This document shows positions 43,491 through 51,258 of a stretch of 64,000 bases of DNA, in pieces. The notes under the pieces are model-generated. The model had not been told where the DNA came from. It did no database searches and saw only the letters and a list, made by a program, of their open reading frames with translations. Both the position numbers and the translations under genes were made by a program. How positions within the stretch are numbered: position 1 is the first letter of the stretch; every line of letters begins with the position of its first letter. Source of the DNA: Clostridia bacterium (lineage in GTDB: Bacteria; Bacillota; Clostridia; Christensenellales; CAG-138); assembly GCA_017541305.1 (NCBI GenBank), contig JAFXZJ010000024.1, forward strand, positions 1 to 64,000, in the 5' to 3' direction.

Positions 43491-45269
43491 GTGGCGTTTC
43501 CCGAAGCTTGGATGAACGAATTGATGAATCGGAACGACATTGCGCAGGTGATAAGCGAATACACTCAGCTCACACCGCGCGGCGGCAAGCTTTGGGCGCA
43601 CTGCCCCTTTCACACCGACAAGACCCCTTCCTTCTCCGTTTCGCCGGACAAGCAGCTGTTCCACTGCTTCTCGTGTAAGGCGGGCGGCAGCGTGATACAG
43701 TTCATAATGCAGGCCGAGAACCTGCCCTTTATAGACGCGGTGCGCTTTTTGGCCAACCGTGCGGGCATGGAGATGCCCAACGAGATAGACGACCGCAAGC
43801 TGATGGCGCAGAAGAACCGCCGCGAGCGCATTTACGAGGCCAACCGCGAGGCGGCGAAATACTATTTCAAGGCGCTCTACGGGCCCGAGGGCGGCCCCGC
43901 CAGGCGGTATCTTCAAAACCGCGGCGTCAACATTGAAACGGCAAAGCGCTTCGGGCTGGGCTTTTCGCCCGACGGATTCGACGTGCTGTATAAGCATCTG
44001 ACCGAAGCGGGCTTTTCGCGCGAGGTGCTGATGGACGCGGGGCTTGTCGTGCCCGGCAGGAAGGATCCGGACAAGACTTATGATTTCTTCCGCGGCAGGC
44101 TGATGTTCCCCGTGATCAACGCCATGGGCAAGGTGATCGCCTTCGGCGGACGCACTATGGGGCCCGACGAACCCAAGTACATAAACACAGGCGACACGCC
44201 CGTTTACAATAAGCGCGAAAACATTTATGCAATAAACCTTTTAAAAGGCAAGAAGCTTGACGACGTGATAATGGTCGAGGGCTATATGGACGTGATATCC
44301 CTGCACCAGGCGGGGATAGACAACGCCGTAGCCTCGCTCGGCACGGCGCTGACCAGTCAGCAGGCGCGGCTTTTGAAGCGCTTTGCTCCCCGCGTCTATT
44401 ACGCCTATGACGGCGACGAGGCCGGGCAGAAGGCCATGATAAGGGGCATAGACATACTGAGGGAAAGCGAGCTTGAGCCGCGCGTGATAGTCATTCCCGG
44501 CGGTATGGATCCCGACGAGTACGTGAAGGCATTCGGGCCGGAAAGCTTCCTTGTTCTGAAGGACGCCTCGATAACCGGCATACGCTTCAAGCTTGAGCGC
44601 GCGGCAAGGCTGAACGGCCTTGACACACCCGACGGCAGGGAGCGATTCGCAAGGGAGGCCTGCGAGCTGATCGGCGCGCTCGATCCCGTGGAGCGCGACA
44701 GATACATTCCATTCGTTGCGGAATCGGCGGCGCTGCCCATCGACACCATAAGAGAGCAATGCGGCGCAAGCGTCGGAAAAAGCTCGAATAATACCGCTCC
44801 CGCAAGGTATAATAACTACAAAAAGCCCAAGCGCGACGGAGAAAGGCTGCTCTGCGAAAAGAAGCTGCTCTCGTGCGTGATGGTATCGTGCGAGGCGGGA
44901 CTGGATATCTCAAGGCTGGAAAGCTTTTCGCTCACGCTCTTCTCATCCCCGCATCTGCGCGCGTTCTGCGCAAAGCTGATCGCCGAGTATTCGGTAAAGG
45001 GCCGCGCCGAGATACCACTTATGGTGGCGGAGCTTGAGGGCGAGGCCGCCGAGGAGGTTTCAAGCGCCTATTCCGACACGGACGATATCTCCTCCCCCGT
45101 CCCCGTGGCCGAGGATCTTTTGAAGAAGCTGGGGCTGCTCACATTGAAGGACGAGCTCACCGAGCTTTCGGCAAAGGTGAACGCGGCAGCGGATCCCGCG
45201 GAGAGATCGGCGCTGATGAAGGACTACACCGCGAAATTCGCCGAGCTTCAAAAGCTCACCAAGGCGTGA
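43491..45269 (+). CDS. dnaG: DNA primase
   Basis: A 592-residue primase that lays RNA primers for replication. Order: CHC2 zinc finger (CPFHTDKTPSFSVSPDKQLFHCFSCKAGG, ~39-67), catalytic TOPRIM core (IMVEGYMDVISLHQAG; YYAYDGDEAGQKA) and a C-terminal DnaB-interaction region. I start it at the GTG at 43491, since GGAGG is 7-8 bases upstream and family proteins begin close to here; the earlier ATG at 43425 has no site. It is followed by rpoD after 33 bases, the classical macromolecular synthesis operon without rpsU. Confidence 0.95.
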   Translation: MAFPEAWMNELMNRNDIAQVISEYTQLTPRGGKLWAHCPFHTDKTPSFSVSPDKQLFHCFSCKAGGSVIQFIMQAENLPFIDAVRFLANRAGMEMPNEIDDRKLMAQKNRRERIYEANREAAKYYFKALYGPEGGPARRYLQNRGVNIETAKRFGLGFSPDGFDVLYKHLTEAGFSREVLMDAGLVVPGRKDPDKTYDFFRGRLMFPVINAMGKVIAFGGRTMGPDEPKYINTGDTPVYNKRENIYAINLLKGKKLDDVIMVEGYMDVISLHQAGIDNAVASLGTALTSQQARLLKRFAPRVYYAYDGDEAGQKAMIRGIDILRESELEPRVIVIPGGMDPDEYVKAFGPESFLVLKDASITGIRFKLERAARLNGLDTPDGRERFAREACELIGALDPVERDRYIPFVAESAALPIDTIREQCGASVGKSSNNTAPARYNNYKKPKRDGERLLCEKKLLSCVMVSCEAGLDISRLESFSLTLFSSPHLRAFCAKLIAEYSVKGRAEIPLMVAELEGEAAEEVSSAYSDTDDISSPVPVAEDLLKKLGLLTLKDELTELSAKVNAAADPAERSALMKDYTAKFAELQKLTKA

Positions 45270-45302
45270 CACAGAAGAAAAATCCATAAAGGAGTTAATA
45301 AT

Positions 45303-46598
45303 ATGGAGCAGGAAAACAAGGATCATCTCAAGCTGGTAGACGAGCTTATCGAGCGCAACAAGGACAAGGGCGTCATGACCTATAAGGAGGTCATGGACAC
45401 CTTTGAAAACATCGACCTCACCTCCGAAAAGGTGGAATCCATCTATGACCGCTTTGAGGCGGCCAGTATCGACGTCGTGGAGGATATCGACCTTCCCGAG
45501 GGGCTCGACCTTGAGGGCGTGGAGCCCGAGGCGGAACAGGCGCAGGCGACCGTGGACGTTTCGACCGACGCCATCGCCATCGACGATCCCGTCAGGATGT
45601 ATTTGAAGGAGATCGGCCGAGTCCCGCTCCTGACCGGCGACGAGGAGATAGAGATCGCCAAGCGCATGGAGGCCGGCAAGCCCGCGGAAGCCGCTATAAT
45701 CAACTTTGTAAAGGCGCAGACCGGCGAGGATTTCGAGGATTTCAAGGCGGGCATAATCGCCCTTGCCGAGCAGAAAACGGGCAATAAATACAAGGATTAT
45801 TCCCTTGCTGTGGACGCGCTTGCCGAAACCGACGCGGCGATAGATCCCTCGATGCTCGCGCTTGCCGAGGACGGGCAGTTTGCCAAGAGCCAGCTTGCCG
45901 AGGCGAACCTGAGGCTGGTCGTTTCCGTTGCCAAGCGCTACGTCGGCCGCGGCATGCTCTTCCTTGACCTGATCCAGGAAGGAAACCTGGGCCTCATCAA
46001 GGCGGTCGAAAAATTCGATCACAGCAAGGGTTATAAGTTCTCCACTTATGCGACCTGGTGGATCCGCCAGGCCATCACCCGCGCGATAGCGGATCAGGCG
46101 CGCACCATACGCATACCCGTACACATGGTGGAGACCATAAACAAGCTCGTCCGCGTGAACCGTCAGCTCCTGCAGGAGCTCGGCCGCGAGCCGAGGCCCG
46201 AGGAGATCGCCAAGGAGATGGGCATTTCCGAAGAAAAGGTGCGCGAGATAATCAAGATCGCGCAGGAGCCCGTCTCGCTGGAGACCCCCATCGGCGAGGA
46301 GGAGGATTCGCATCTGGGCGACTTCATTGCCGACGACGACGCGCCCGCTCCCGAGAACATCGCCTCCACCGCAATGCTGCAGACCCATCTTGAGGAGGTG
46401 CTGCGCACGCTCACCCCGCGCGAGGAAAAGGTGCTGCGTCTCCGCTTCGGCCTTGACGACGGCAAGACCCGCACGCTTGAGGACGTGGGCAAGGAGTTCA
46501 ACGTGACCCGCGAGCGCATCCGTCAGATCGAGGCTAAGGCTCTCCGCAAGCTCCGCCATCCCTCAAGGAGCAAGAGGCTTAAGGATTTCCTCGATTGA
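45303..46598 (+). CDS. rpoD: Primary sigma factor SigA/RpoD
   Basis: A 431-residue housekeeping sigma factor. Region 1.1 is acidic; region 1.2 reads [30 protein letters not shown]; an insertion of ~50 residues (~125-185, [36 protein letters not shown]) sits between 1.2 and 2.1. Region 2 has [54 protein letters not shown]; region 4 has [48 protein letters not shown]. It accounts for the TTGACA/TATAAT promoters noted here. An AAAGGAG site precedes the ATG. Confidence 0.97.
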   Translation: MEQENKDHLKLVDELIERNKDKGVMTYKEVMDTFENIDLTSEKVESIYDRFEAASIDVVEDIDLPEGLDLEGVEPEAEQAQATVDVSTDAIAIDDPVRMYLKEIGRVPLLTGDEEIEIAKRMEAGKPAEAAIINFVKAQTGEDFEDFKAGIIALAEQKTGNKYKDYSLAVDALAETDAAIDPSMLALAEDGQFAKSQLAEANLRLVVSVAKRYVGRGMLFLDLIQEGNLGLIKAVEKFDHSKGYKFSTYATWWIRQAITRAIADQARTIRIPVHMVETINKLVRVNRQLLQELGREPRPEEIAKEMGISEEKVREIIKIAQEPVSLETPIGEEEDSHLGDFIADDDAPAPENIASTAMLQTHLEEVLRTLTPREEKVLRLRFGLDDGKTRTLEDVGKEFNVTRERIRQIEAKALRKLRHPSRSKRLKDFLD

Positions 46599-46612
46599 TT
46601 TGAGTTTTTCCG

Positions 46613-46652
46613 GCCCATCCGCCTCCGCGCGGGTGGGCGTTTCGCTTTTTTC
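46613..46652 (+). terminator. rpoD terminator
   Basis: GCCCAtCCGC and GCGcGGgTGGGC form an interrupted GC stem (to 46638), followed by GTTTCGCTTTTTT. Confidence 0.7.
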
Positions 46653-46694
46653 CCGAAAAAACGTGACCCGATCCTCTCAAAAGTTGTTATCCAT

Positions 46695-46710
46695 GGTGAA
46701 GGCCTTCACC
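46695..46710. promoter_or_regulatory. 16-base perfect palindrome before the ECF sigma gene
   Basis: GGTGAAGGCCTTCACC, a perfect palindrome without spacer, 23 bases upstream of the sigma factor start and just after a TTGTTATCC stretch. It could be a repressor site near the promoter; no regulator is known. Confidence 0.4.
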
Positions 46711-46732
46711 GATCGAAAGGAGCCGGTGCCTC

Positions 46733-47332
46733 ATGGATGATCGAAAGATAGTTGAACTGTTCCGAAAGAGGGACGAAGCCGCCATAGAGCTTACCGCAAA
46801 GAAATACGGCGCACGGCTCTTCGGGCTTGCTTTATCCGTACTCAACGACCGTCAGACGGCCGAAGAATGCGTCAACGACGTCTACATGAAGGTCTGGGAA
46901 AGCATACCTCCCAACGATCCGGCGGGATATTTCCCGACGTATCTCCTTCGGGTAACGAGGCAGATATCGCTGAACCGATTGAAGCGCGAGAACGCTTCAA
47001 GGCGCTCGGCAGAGGTCTGCGAGCTCACTCGCGAGATGGAGGAATGCATACCCTCCCCCGCCGATCCCTTTGACGAAGTGGAGGCGGCGGAGCTGAAGAG
47101 GGATATCAACGAGTTCCTTTCAACGCTCAAAAAGGACAAGCGCGACGTTTTTATCAGGCGGTATTGGTTCTTCGATCCCGTTTCCGATATCGCAAAGCGC
47201 ATGGGTTTCAAGGAAAGCAAGGTCAAGATGATGCTTCTGCGCATGCGCGAAGAGCTCAAAGCGCATCTTGAAAGCAAGGGTCACATTATTTATTGGAAAG
47301 AGGCAGAAAATGGACGGATTAAACGATCTTGA
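46733..47332 (+). CDS. ECF-type RNA polymerase sigma factor
   Basis: A 199-residue sigma-70 family factor with only regions 2 and 4. Region 2: IELTAKKYGARLFGLALSVLNDRQTAEECVNDVYMKVWESIPPNDP. Region 4: LKKDKRDVFIRRYWFFDPVSDIAKRMGFKESKVKMMLLRMREELKAHLE. The linker (~100-125) is acidic and Pro-rich. AAAGGAG lies upstream of the ATG. The last 23 bases overlap the next gene, a membrane protein, so this is a sigma/anti-sigma pair. Its target promoters cannot be read from the window. Confidence 0.92.
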   Translation: MDDRKIVELFRKRDEAAIELTAKKYGARLFGLALSVLNDRQTAEECVNDVYMKVWESIPPNDPAGYFPTYLLRVTRQISLNRLKRENASRRSAEVCELTREMEECIPSPADPFDEVEAAELKRDINEFLSTLKKDKRDVFIRRYWFFDPVSDIAKRMGFKESKVKMMLLRMREELKAHLESKGHIIYWKEAENGRIKRS

Positions 47333-48899
47333 TCTGTTGGGCGGCGTGGATAACGAATACGTCGACTCCGCCCGAAAGGCCGGTAAAACAAGGCGCAGGC
47401 TCAGAACAGCCGTTCCCGCCGCCGCGGGGCTCTGCCTTGCGCTGACTGCGGGAATAGTTTCAATGAAGCTGATCGGCGCGGGCGGCAAAAAGGCCGAATA
47501 CACGGCGGCTGTGAGCAGCCCGCATCCGGTCGAATCGGTCGGCGCCGCGGCTGCGAACACCCCAGAGGTCCCCCCTGTGCAGACCTCCGTTCCCGCAGAC
47601 CCGGAAAAGCTCTATCTCACGCTCAGCTCTTCGGGCGATTCCGCCGTTGACGAGCTCGGTGAGAACGAGCTCGAATGGGGCATCGACTATAGAATGTTCA
47701 TCTACGGAGGCAGGGTGTATTTCCACTGCTTTGACGCTGATCCGCTCTCGGACACGATAGATCAAAAGCTCGGAACTGTCGAGCTGTTCGATTTCAAAGT
47801 TTCGGCGCACGTTTCCACAGTCGATGAGGACGGCTCCTCCGCAGACGGCGAAGATCACCCCTATATCGTGATCTCCGAAAACGAGCAGAAGGGCACTGTT
47901 TGCGGGAACTTCTATTCCGTCAAGGGCGAAGATCCCGAGCGATTGCTCTGCATGCGTCCCGATTTTCCGCAATGCGTGCAGTTCTACATCTGCGGCGACG
48001 ACCTCATCTCGGGCCGGGGCTCGGATCTTCTCGAGGGCGTGCTGCACGTTTCGGAGCGTATTTCGGAGTTCCGCTATTGCTCGAACAACGAGGGCGATCC
48101 TACCGTAGGGCGCTTCGTTTACGCGATCGGCACAGATTCCGAAGAGCTCGGGCTCTTCCTCGAAGCGCTCGATTCCGGCGTATGGGTCGACGATACGCGG
48201 CACGTTTTCAGCAGATACTATAACGAAGAGGAGACCTCCCCGTTCCATCAGTATTCCGAGACCGATCCCGGCTTGTTCAGCGTGACTCTCACGCTCGAAA
48301 ACGGCGTCAACGTCGACCTTACGGTCTACAAGGACGGCGTCGTCACGTTCCCCTACTCGTTCAACAGCAAGGCGCTGAAGATCGATCGGGAAAAGGCCGC
48401 CCCGCTGTGGAAGCTGATGATGAACAACTCGGGAAAGGGCTTTGAATACAGCGACGACGCGAAGCTTGCCGAATGTAAAAAGGACAGCCGCTTCGGCGAG
48501 GCTGTGCCCGATCTGATCCCCAAGGGCTATCATATCCGCAACGCGTGGATCGAGTACGTCACCGATCGGAATACCGGCGCGGTTACCGGCACGGATCATA
48601 TCCGCATCGAGTACAAGAACCCCCGCACCGGCGCGATCATGGACCTGTGGATAATGCCCGTCGAGCGTAAGGATACCGATTATATGATCGGCTCGTACGT
48701 CAAGAAGGGCGCGAGGATAGTCGACGTCGGGGAATTCGGCGAGAACTGCATGTACAAGGAGTACGGCAAGAGCATCGGCGATGAGAACGAGGTTTACACG
48801 TTCTCGGTGGTCACTTACAGGGACGCGGTCATATACGTCGAAGCGTTTGAGACGCAGCCGAAGGTGATCGTCGAACTGATAAGGTCCATCGGCGGGTGA
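47310..48899 (+). CDS. Membrane-anchored partner (probable anti-sigma) with large outer domain
   Basis: A 529-residue protein. The start at 47310 follows AGAGGCAG and overlaps the sigma gene. The cytoplasmic part is only ~32 residues (MDGLNDLDLLGGVDNEYVDSARKAGKTRRRLR), then one transmembrane helix (~33-56), a short Ser/Pro linker and a ~450-residue outer domain of unknown family. The N-terminus (GGVDNEYVDSA) is of the type seen in membrane partners of clostridial ECF factors. The outer domain is shared, module for module, with the lipoprotein at 49338 (for example MFIYGG, GVLHVSERI, YYHIRN-like GYHIRNAWI, and the identical end FETQP-VIVELIRSIGG). It probably senses an envelope signal. Confidence 0.72.
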   Translation: MDGLNDLDLLGGVDNEYVDSARKAGKTRRRLRTAVPAAAGLCLALTAGIVSMKLIGAGGKKAEYTAAVSSPHPVESVGAAAANTPEVPPVQTSVPADPEKLYLTLSSSGDSAVDELGENELEWGIDYRMFIYGGRVYFHCFDADPLSDTIDQKLGTVELFDFKVSAHVSTVDEDGSSADGEDHPYIVISENEQKGTVCGNFYSVKGEDPERLLCMRPDFPQCVQFYICGDDLISGRGSDLLEGVLHVSERISEFRYCSNNEGDPTVGRFVYAIGTDSEELGLFLEALDSGVWVDDTRHVFSRYYNEEETSPFHQYSETDPGLFSVTLTLENGVNVDLTVYKDGVVTFPYSFNSKALKIDREKAAPLWKLMMNNSGKGFEYSDDAKLAECKKDSRFGEAVPDLIPKGYHIRNAWIEYVTDRNTGAVTGTDHIRIEYKNPRTGAIMDLWIMPVERKDTDYMIGSYVKKGARIVDVGEFGENCMYKEYGKSIGDENEVYTFSVVTYRDAVIYVEAFETQPKVIVELIRSIGG

Positions 48900-48925
48900 G
48901 CCCGTCGAAAACAGAATCGATAAGG

Positions 48926-48951
48926 GGCTGCCGCATGTTTTTGCGGCAGCC
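48926..48951 (+). terminator. Terminator of the ECF sigma operon
   Basis: GGCTGCCGCA and TGCGGCAGCC form a 10-base stem around TGTTTT, followed by TTATTTCATT. Confidence 0.8.
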
Positions 48952-48990
48952 TTATTTCATTGCCCGGAAGCCTCCGCGGCTCCTATCATT

Positions 48991-49124
48991 CCCTCATCCA
49001 CCGCCGTCCTTTAGGCCGGCGGTCCCCCTTCCCCCAAGGGAAGGCTGAACGCTTGCGCGGCGACCTTCTAATCCGCCTTCCCTTTGGGGAAGGGGGACCG
49101 CGAGGAACGAGCGGTGGATGAGGG
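48991..49124. repeat. MITE-like palindromic element (134 bases)
   Basis: The perfect 14-base terminal inverted repeats CCCTCATCCACCGC (48991-49004) and its complement (49111-49124) enclose a second inverted pair built from GGTCCCCCTTCCCC and AAGGGAAGGC. No gene fits inside. The layout is that of a miniature inverted-repeat element moved by a transposase in trans. A target-site duplication is not obvious. The rest of the 48900-49337 gap, apart from the terminator, shows no gene. Confidence 0.7.
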
Positions 49125-49337
49125 ATCGAAAAGCCGCTGTATGCTTTCGATCAACAAAAAGCTTGATGCAGATCATAAATGCGGCAGCACCGTTTCAGCG
49201 TAACTTCCCGGCGGTTGTTCGGTATGGACCGTGCGGCTTCGGCCGCGCCCCGAACGATTTTTTTCAAAATGCGCGTAAGACTTTCGCGTTTTTTCCGTCT
49301 TATAGTATGATAACGAAAACAGGAGGCGAGAAGAAAT

Positions 49338-50801
49338 ATGCATCGTGATCCGTCACAAAGAACGAAGGGACTGCTTGTTTTCTTTGCGGTCCTGATCCTG
49401 TGTGCGGCCGCGCTCTGCGCCTGCACGGAGAAAGACGCTCCCGATCCCAAGGCCGCGTCCGTGACTTCGGCTCCGACCGCGGAAGCTTCTCCCCCGCCCG
49501 CTCCCACGGAGGAGCCCACGCCCGATCCCGAGGCGGATAAGCTGTATCTTGAGCGCTGTCCGGATTACGACGAGCTGAATGAGAATAACGAACCGCTGAG
49601 CTTTGCGTGGCTGCCGGGCGGCGAAATGTTCATATACGGAGGCACGGAGTATTACCGCTGCCTCACGCTCGATCCGCTTACGGATCTTGTGGGAGAAAAG
49701 CTGGGCGAAGCGGAATGGATCGATATCGTCTATACCGAAACCTCCGGCGAAGAGGAAGCCTTTGATCGGCCCTGGATAAGCATATCGGAAAACGAGCTCA
49801 GGGGCTCCGTGCGCGGGAGCGTATTCGCCGCAAAGGGCTTCGATCCGGGCGTGATGCTCTGCATGCGCGATCCTTACTCCGCCGGGGTCAGCGTATTCAT
49901 GTACGACTGCGGGATCACCGACAAAAACGGCGAAGCGCTTATAGAAGGCGTTTTTCACGTTTCCGAAAGGCTCCGGTCTGCGGCTTACACGCACTATGAG
50001 ACCGTCGAAGAGTCGACGACTTGTTATAAGGGCAATATCGCGCCCGACGCGGACGAGGTAAAGCGCTTTTTGGAAAAGCTCGACAGCGCCGAATGGGTGA
50101 ACGATACGCGAAGCAGCGGCAGCAGGTATTATGACGAATCGGACGCCGAGCGCTTTTGGGGGTCCGCTTCGTCCGTCTGTGCCTTCACTCTGGAGCTTGA
50201 CGGCGGATTCGGTCTCGATCTGACCGTTTACAGGGACGGCATGGTCTGCTTCCCCCGCTCGTTCTGCGGCAGGGCGCTTCGCATCGATCATGCCGACGCC
50301 GCGCCGCTCATCGGGCTCATCAATCAGAACAAGGGCGAAAGCCGCGTATACGGCGACGCCGAGATACTTGCCGAATACACGGGCGCAAGGTTCCTGGGCG
50401 ATGCGGTCCCGCGCATGATACCCGAAGGTTATCACATACGCAATACGAGTATAAGATACCTTTCCGATCCGGACACGGGCGAGCTGATCGGCGCAGAGCA
50501 TATCCAGCTGGAATATGCAGAGCCCGATCAGGCGGGCCTCATTTGGCTTTGGATACGACCGACAGCGCAGAAGGACGCGTATGAGGAAGTGAAGTACGCC
50601 GTCGAACACGGCGCAAAGATCGCGGACGCAGGCGAGTTCGACGAAAGCTGTATGTACGTGAAGGCCCGAAAAAGCGAGGGCGAGCCGACGGAATACTATT
50701 CCGAATCCGTCGCGGAGTATAATAACGCCGTGATCTACGTGCGGGCGTTCGAAACGCAGCCGCGGGTGATCGTCGAACTGATAAGGTCCATCGGCGGGTG
50801 A
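49338..50801 (+). CDS. Lipoprotein paralogue of the anti-sigma outer domain
   Basis: A 487-residue exported lipoprotein. A basic start (MHRDPSQRTKG) and hydrophobic core lead to a lipobox at LCAC (Cys29), then a Pro/Thr-rich spacer and an outer domain aligned along its length with that of the sigma-linked membrane protein: MFIYGGTEYY, DPLTDLVGEKLGEAE, ISISENELRGSV, GVFHVSERL, WVNDTRSSGSRYY, LDLTVYRDGMV.FP, IPEGYHIRNTSIRYLSDPDTGELIGAEHI, and an almost identical last 22 residues. AGGAGG precedes the ATG. It is separated from the sigma operon by a MITE. Role unknown: it may bind the same ligand. Confidence 0.72.
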   Translation: MHRDPSQRTKGLLVFFAVLILCAAALCACTEKDAPDPKAASVTSAPTAEASPPPAPTEEPTPDPEADKLYLERCPDYDELNENNEPLSFAWLPGGEMFIYGGTEYYRCLTLDPLTDLVGEKLGEAEWIDIVYTETSGEEEAFDRPWISISENELRGSVRGSVFAAKGFDPGVMLCMRDPYSAGVSVFMYDCGITDKNGEALIEGVFHVSERLRSAAYTHYETVEESTTCYKGNIAPDADEVKRFLEKLDSAEWVNDTRSSGSRYYDESDAERFWGSASSVCAFTLELDGGFGLDLTVYRDGMVCFPRSFCGRALRIDHADAAPLIGLINQNKGESRVYGDAEILAEYTGARFLGDAVPRMIPEGYHIRNTSIRYLSDPDTGELIGAEHIQLEYAEPDQAGLIWLWIRPTAQKDAYEEVKYAVEHGAKIADAGEFDESCMYVKARKSEGEPTEYYSESVAEYNNAVIYVRAFETQPRVIVELIRSIGG

Positions 50802-50815
50802 GCCCTGCCGAGAAT

Positions 50816-50852
50816 AAAGCGGAGGAGATGCTTTGGATCTCCTCCGCTTTTA
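50816..50852. terminator. Bidirectional terminator
   Basis: AAAGCGGAGGAGAT (50816-50829) pairs perfectly with ATCTCCTCCGCTTT (50837-50850), with A-run and T-run on the two sides, between the lipoprotein and the convergent Dabb gene. Confidence 0.85.
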
Positions 50853-50865
50853 CGTTTCTTCCCGA

Positions 50866-51168
50866 TCAGAATTCGTAATCGATCACCTTTCTGTCGGCGA
50901 TCACCTTGCCGAGATAGGCGAGCACCTTTTGGTGTTCGGGATGGTCGCGGTACTCGATGAAGCCTGGCATATCGTCAAACGTGCAGATGAGGCACATATC
51001 GTAGGACGCGGGCGAATGGAGCACGTCCTGCCCGACCTCGGCGGAACGCAGCGTGGGCACCACGCCTTCGAGCGCTAAGAGCGCGTCCTTCACGAGATCC
51101 ATGTTCTCCTGCTTCGAGCGCCCCTCGGCTTCTTCAAGAAATTTCCAAAAAACAACGTGTTTCAGCAT
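50866..51168 (-). CDS. Dabb (stress-responsive A/B barrel) domain protein
   Basis: A 100-residue dimeric alpha-beta barrel protein. The start MLKHVVFWKF, the middle ALEGVVPTLRSAEVGQDVLHSPASYDMCLICTFDDMPGFIEYRDHPEHQKV and the end ADRKVIDYEF are typical. The role of bacterial members is not settled. AGGAGG lies upstream of the ATG and a strong promoter precedes it. Monocistronic. Confidence 0.9.
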   Translation of the reverse strand: MLKHVVFWKFLEEAEGRSKQENMDLVKDALLALEGVVPTLRSAEVGQDVLHSPASYDMCLICTFDDMPGFIEYRDHPEHQKVLAYLGKVIADRKVIDYEF

Positions 51169-51200
51169 GATCGGATCCTCCTGTTAATGTTGCTGCTGAC

Positions 51201-51229
51201 ATTATATAACTTTGACGATCGCGTTTCAA
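51201..51229 (-). promoter_or_regulatory. Promoter of the Dabb gene
   Basis: On the minus strand TTGAAA (51229-51224), 17 bases, TATAAT (51206-51201); start codon ~33 bases downstream. Confidence 0.75.
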
Positions 51230-51258
51230 GGGCGGGTTTTCCGTCAAGAATAATCGTC

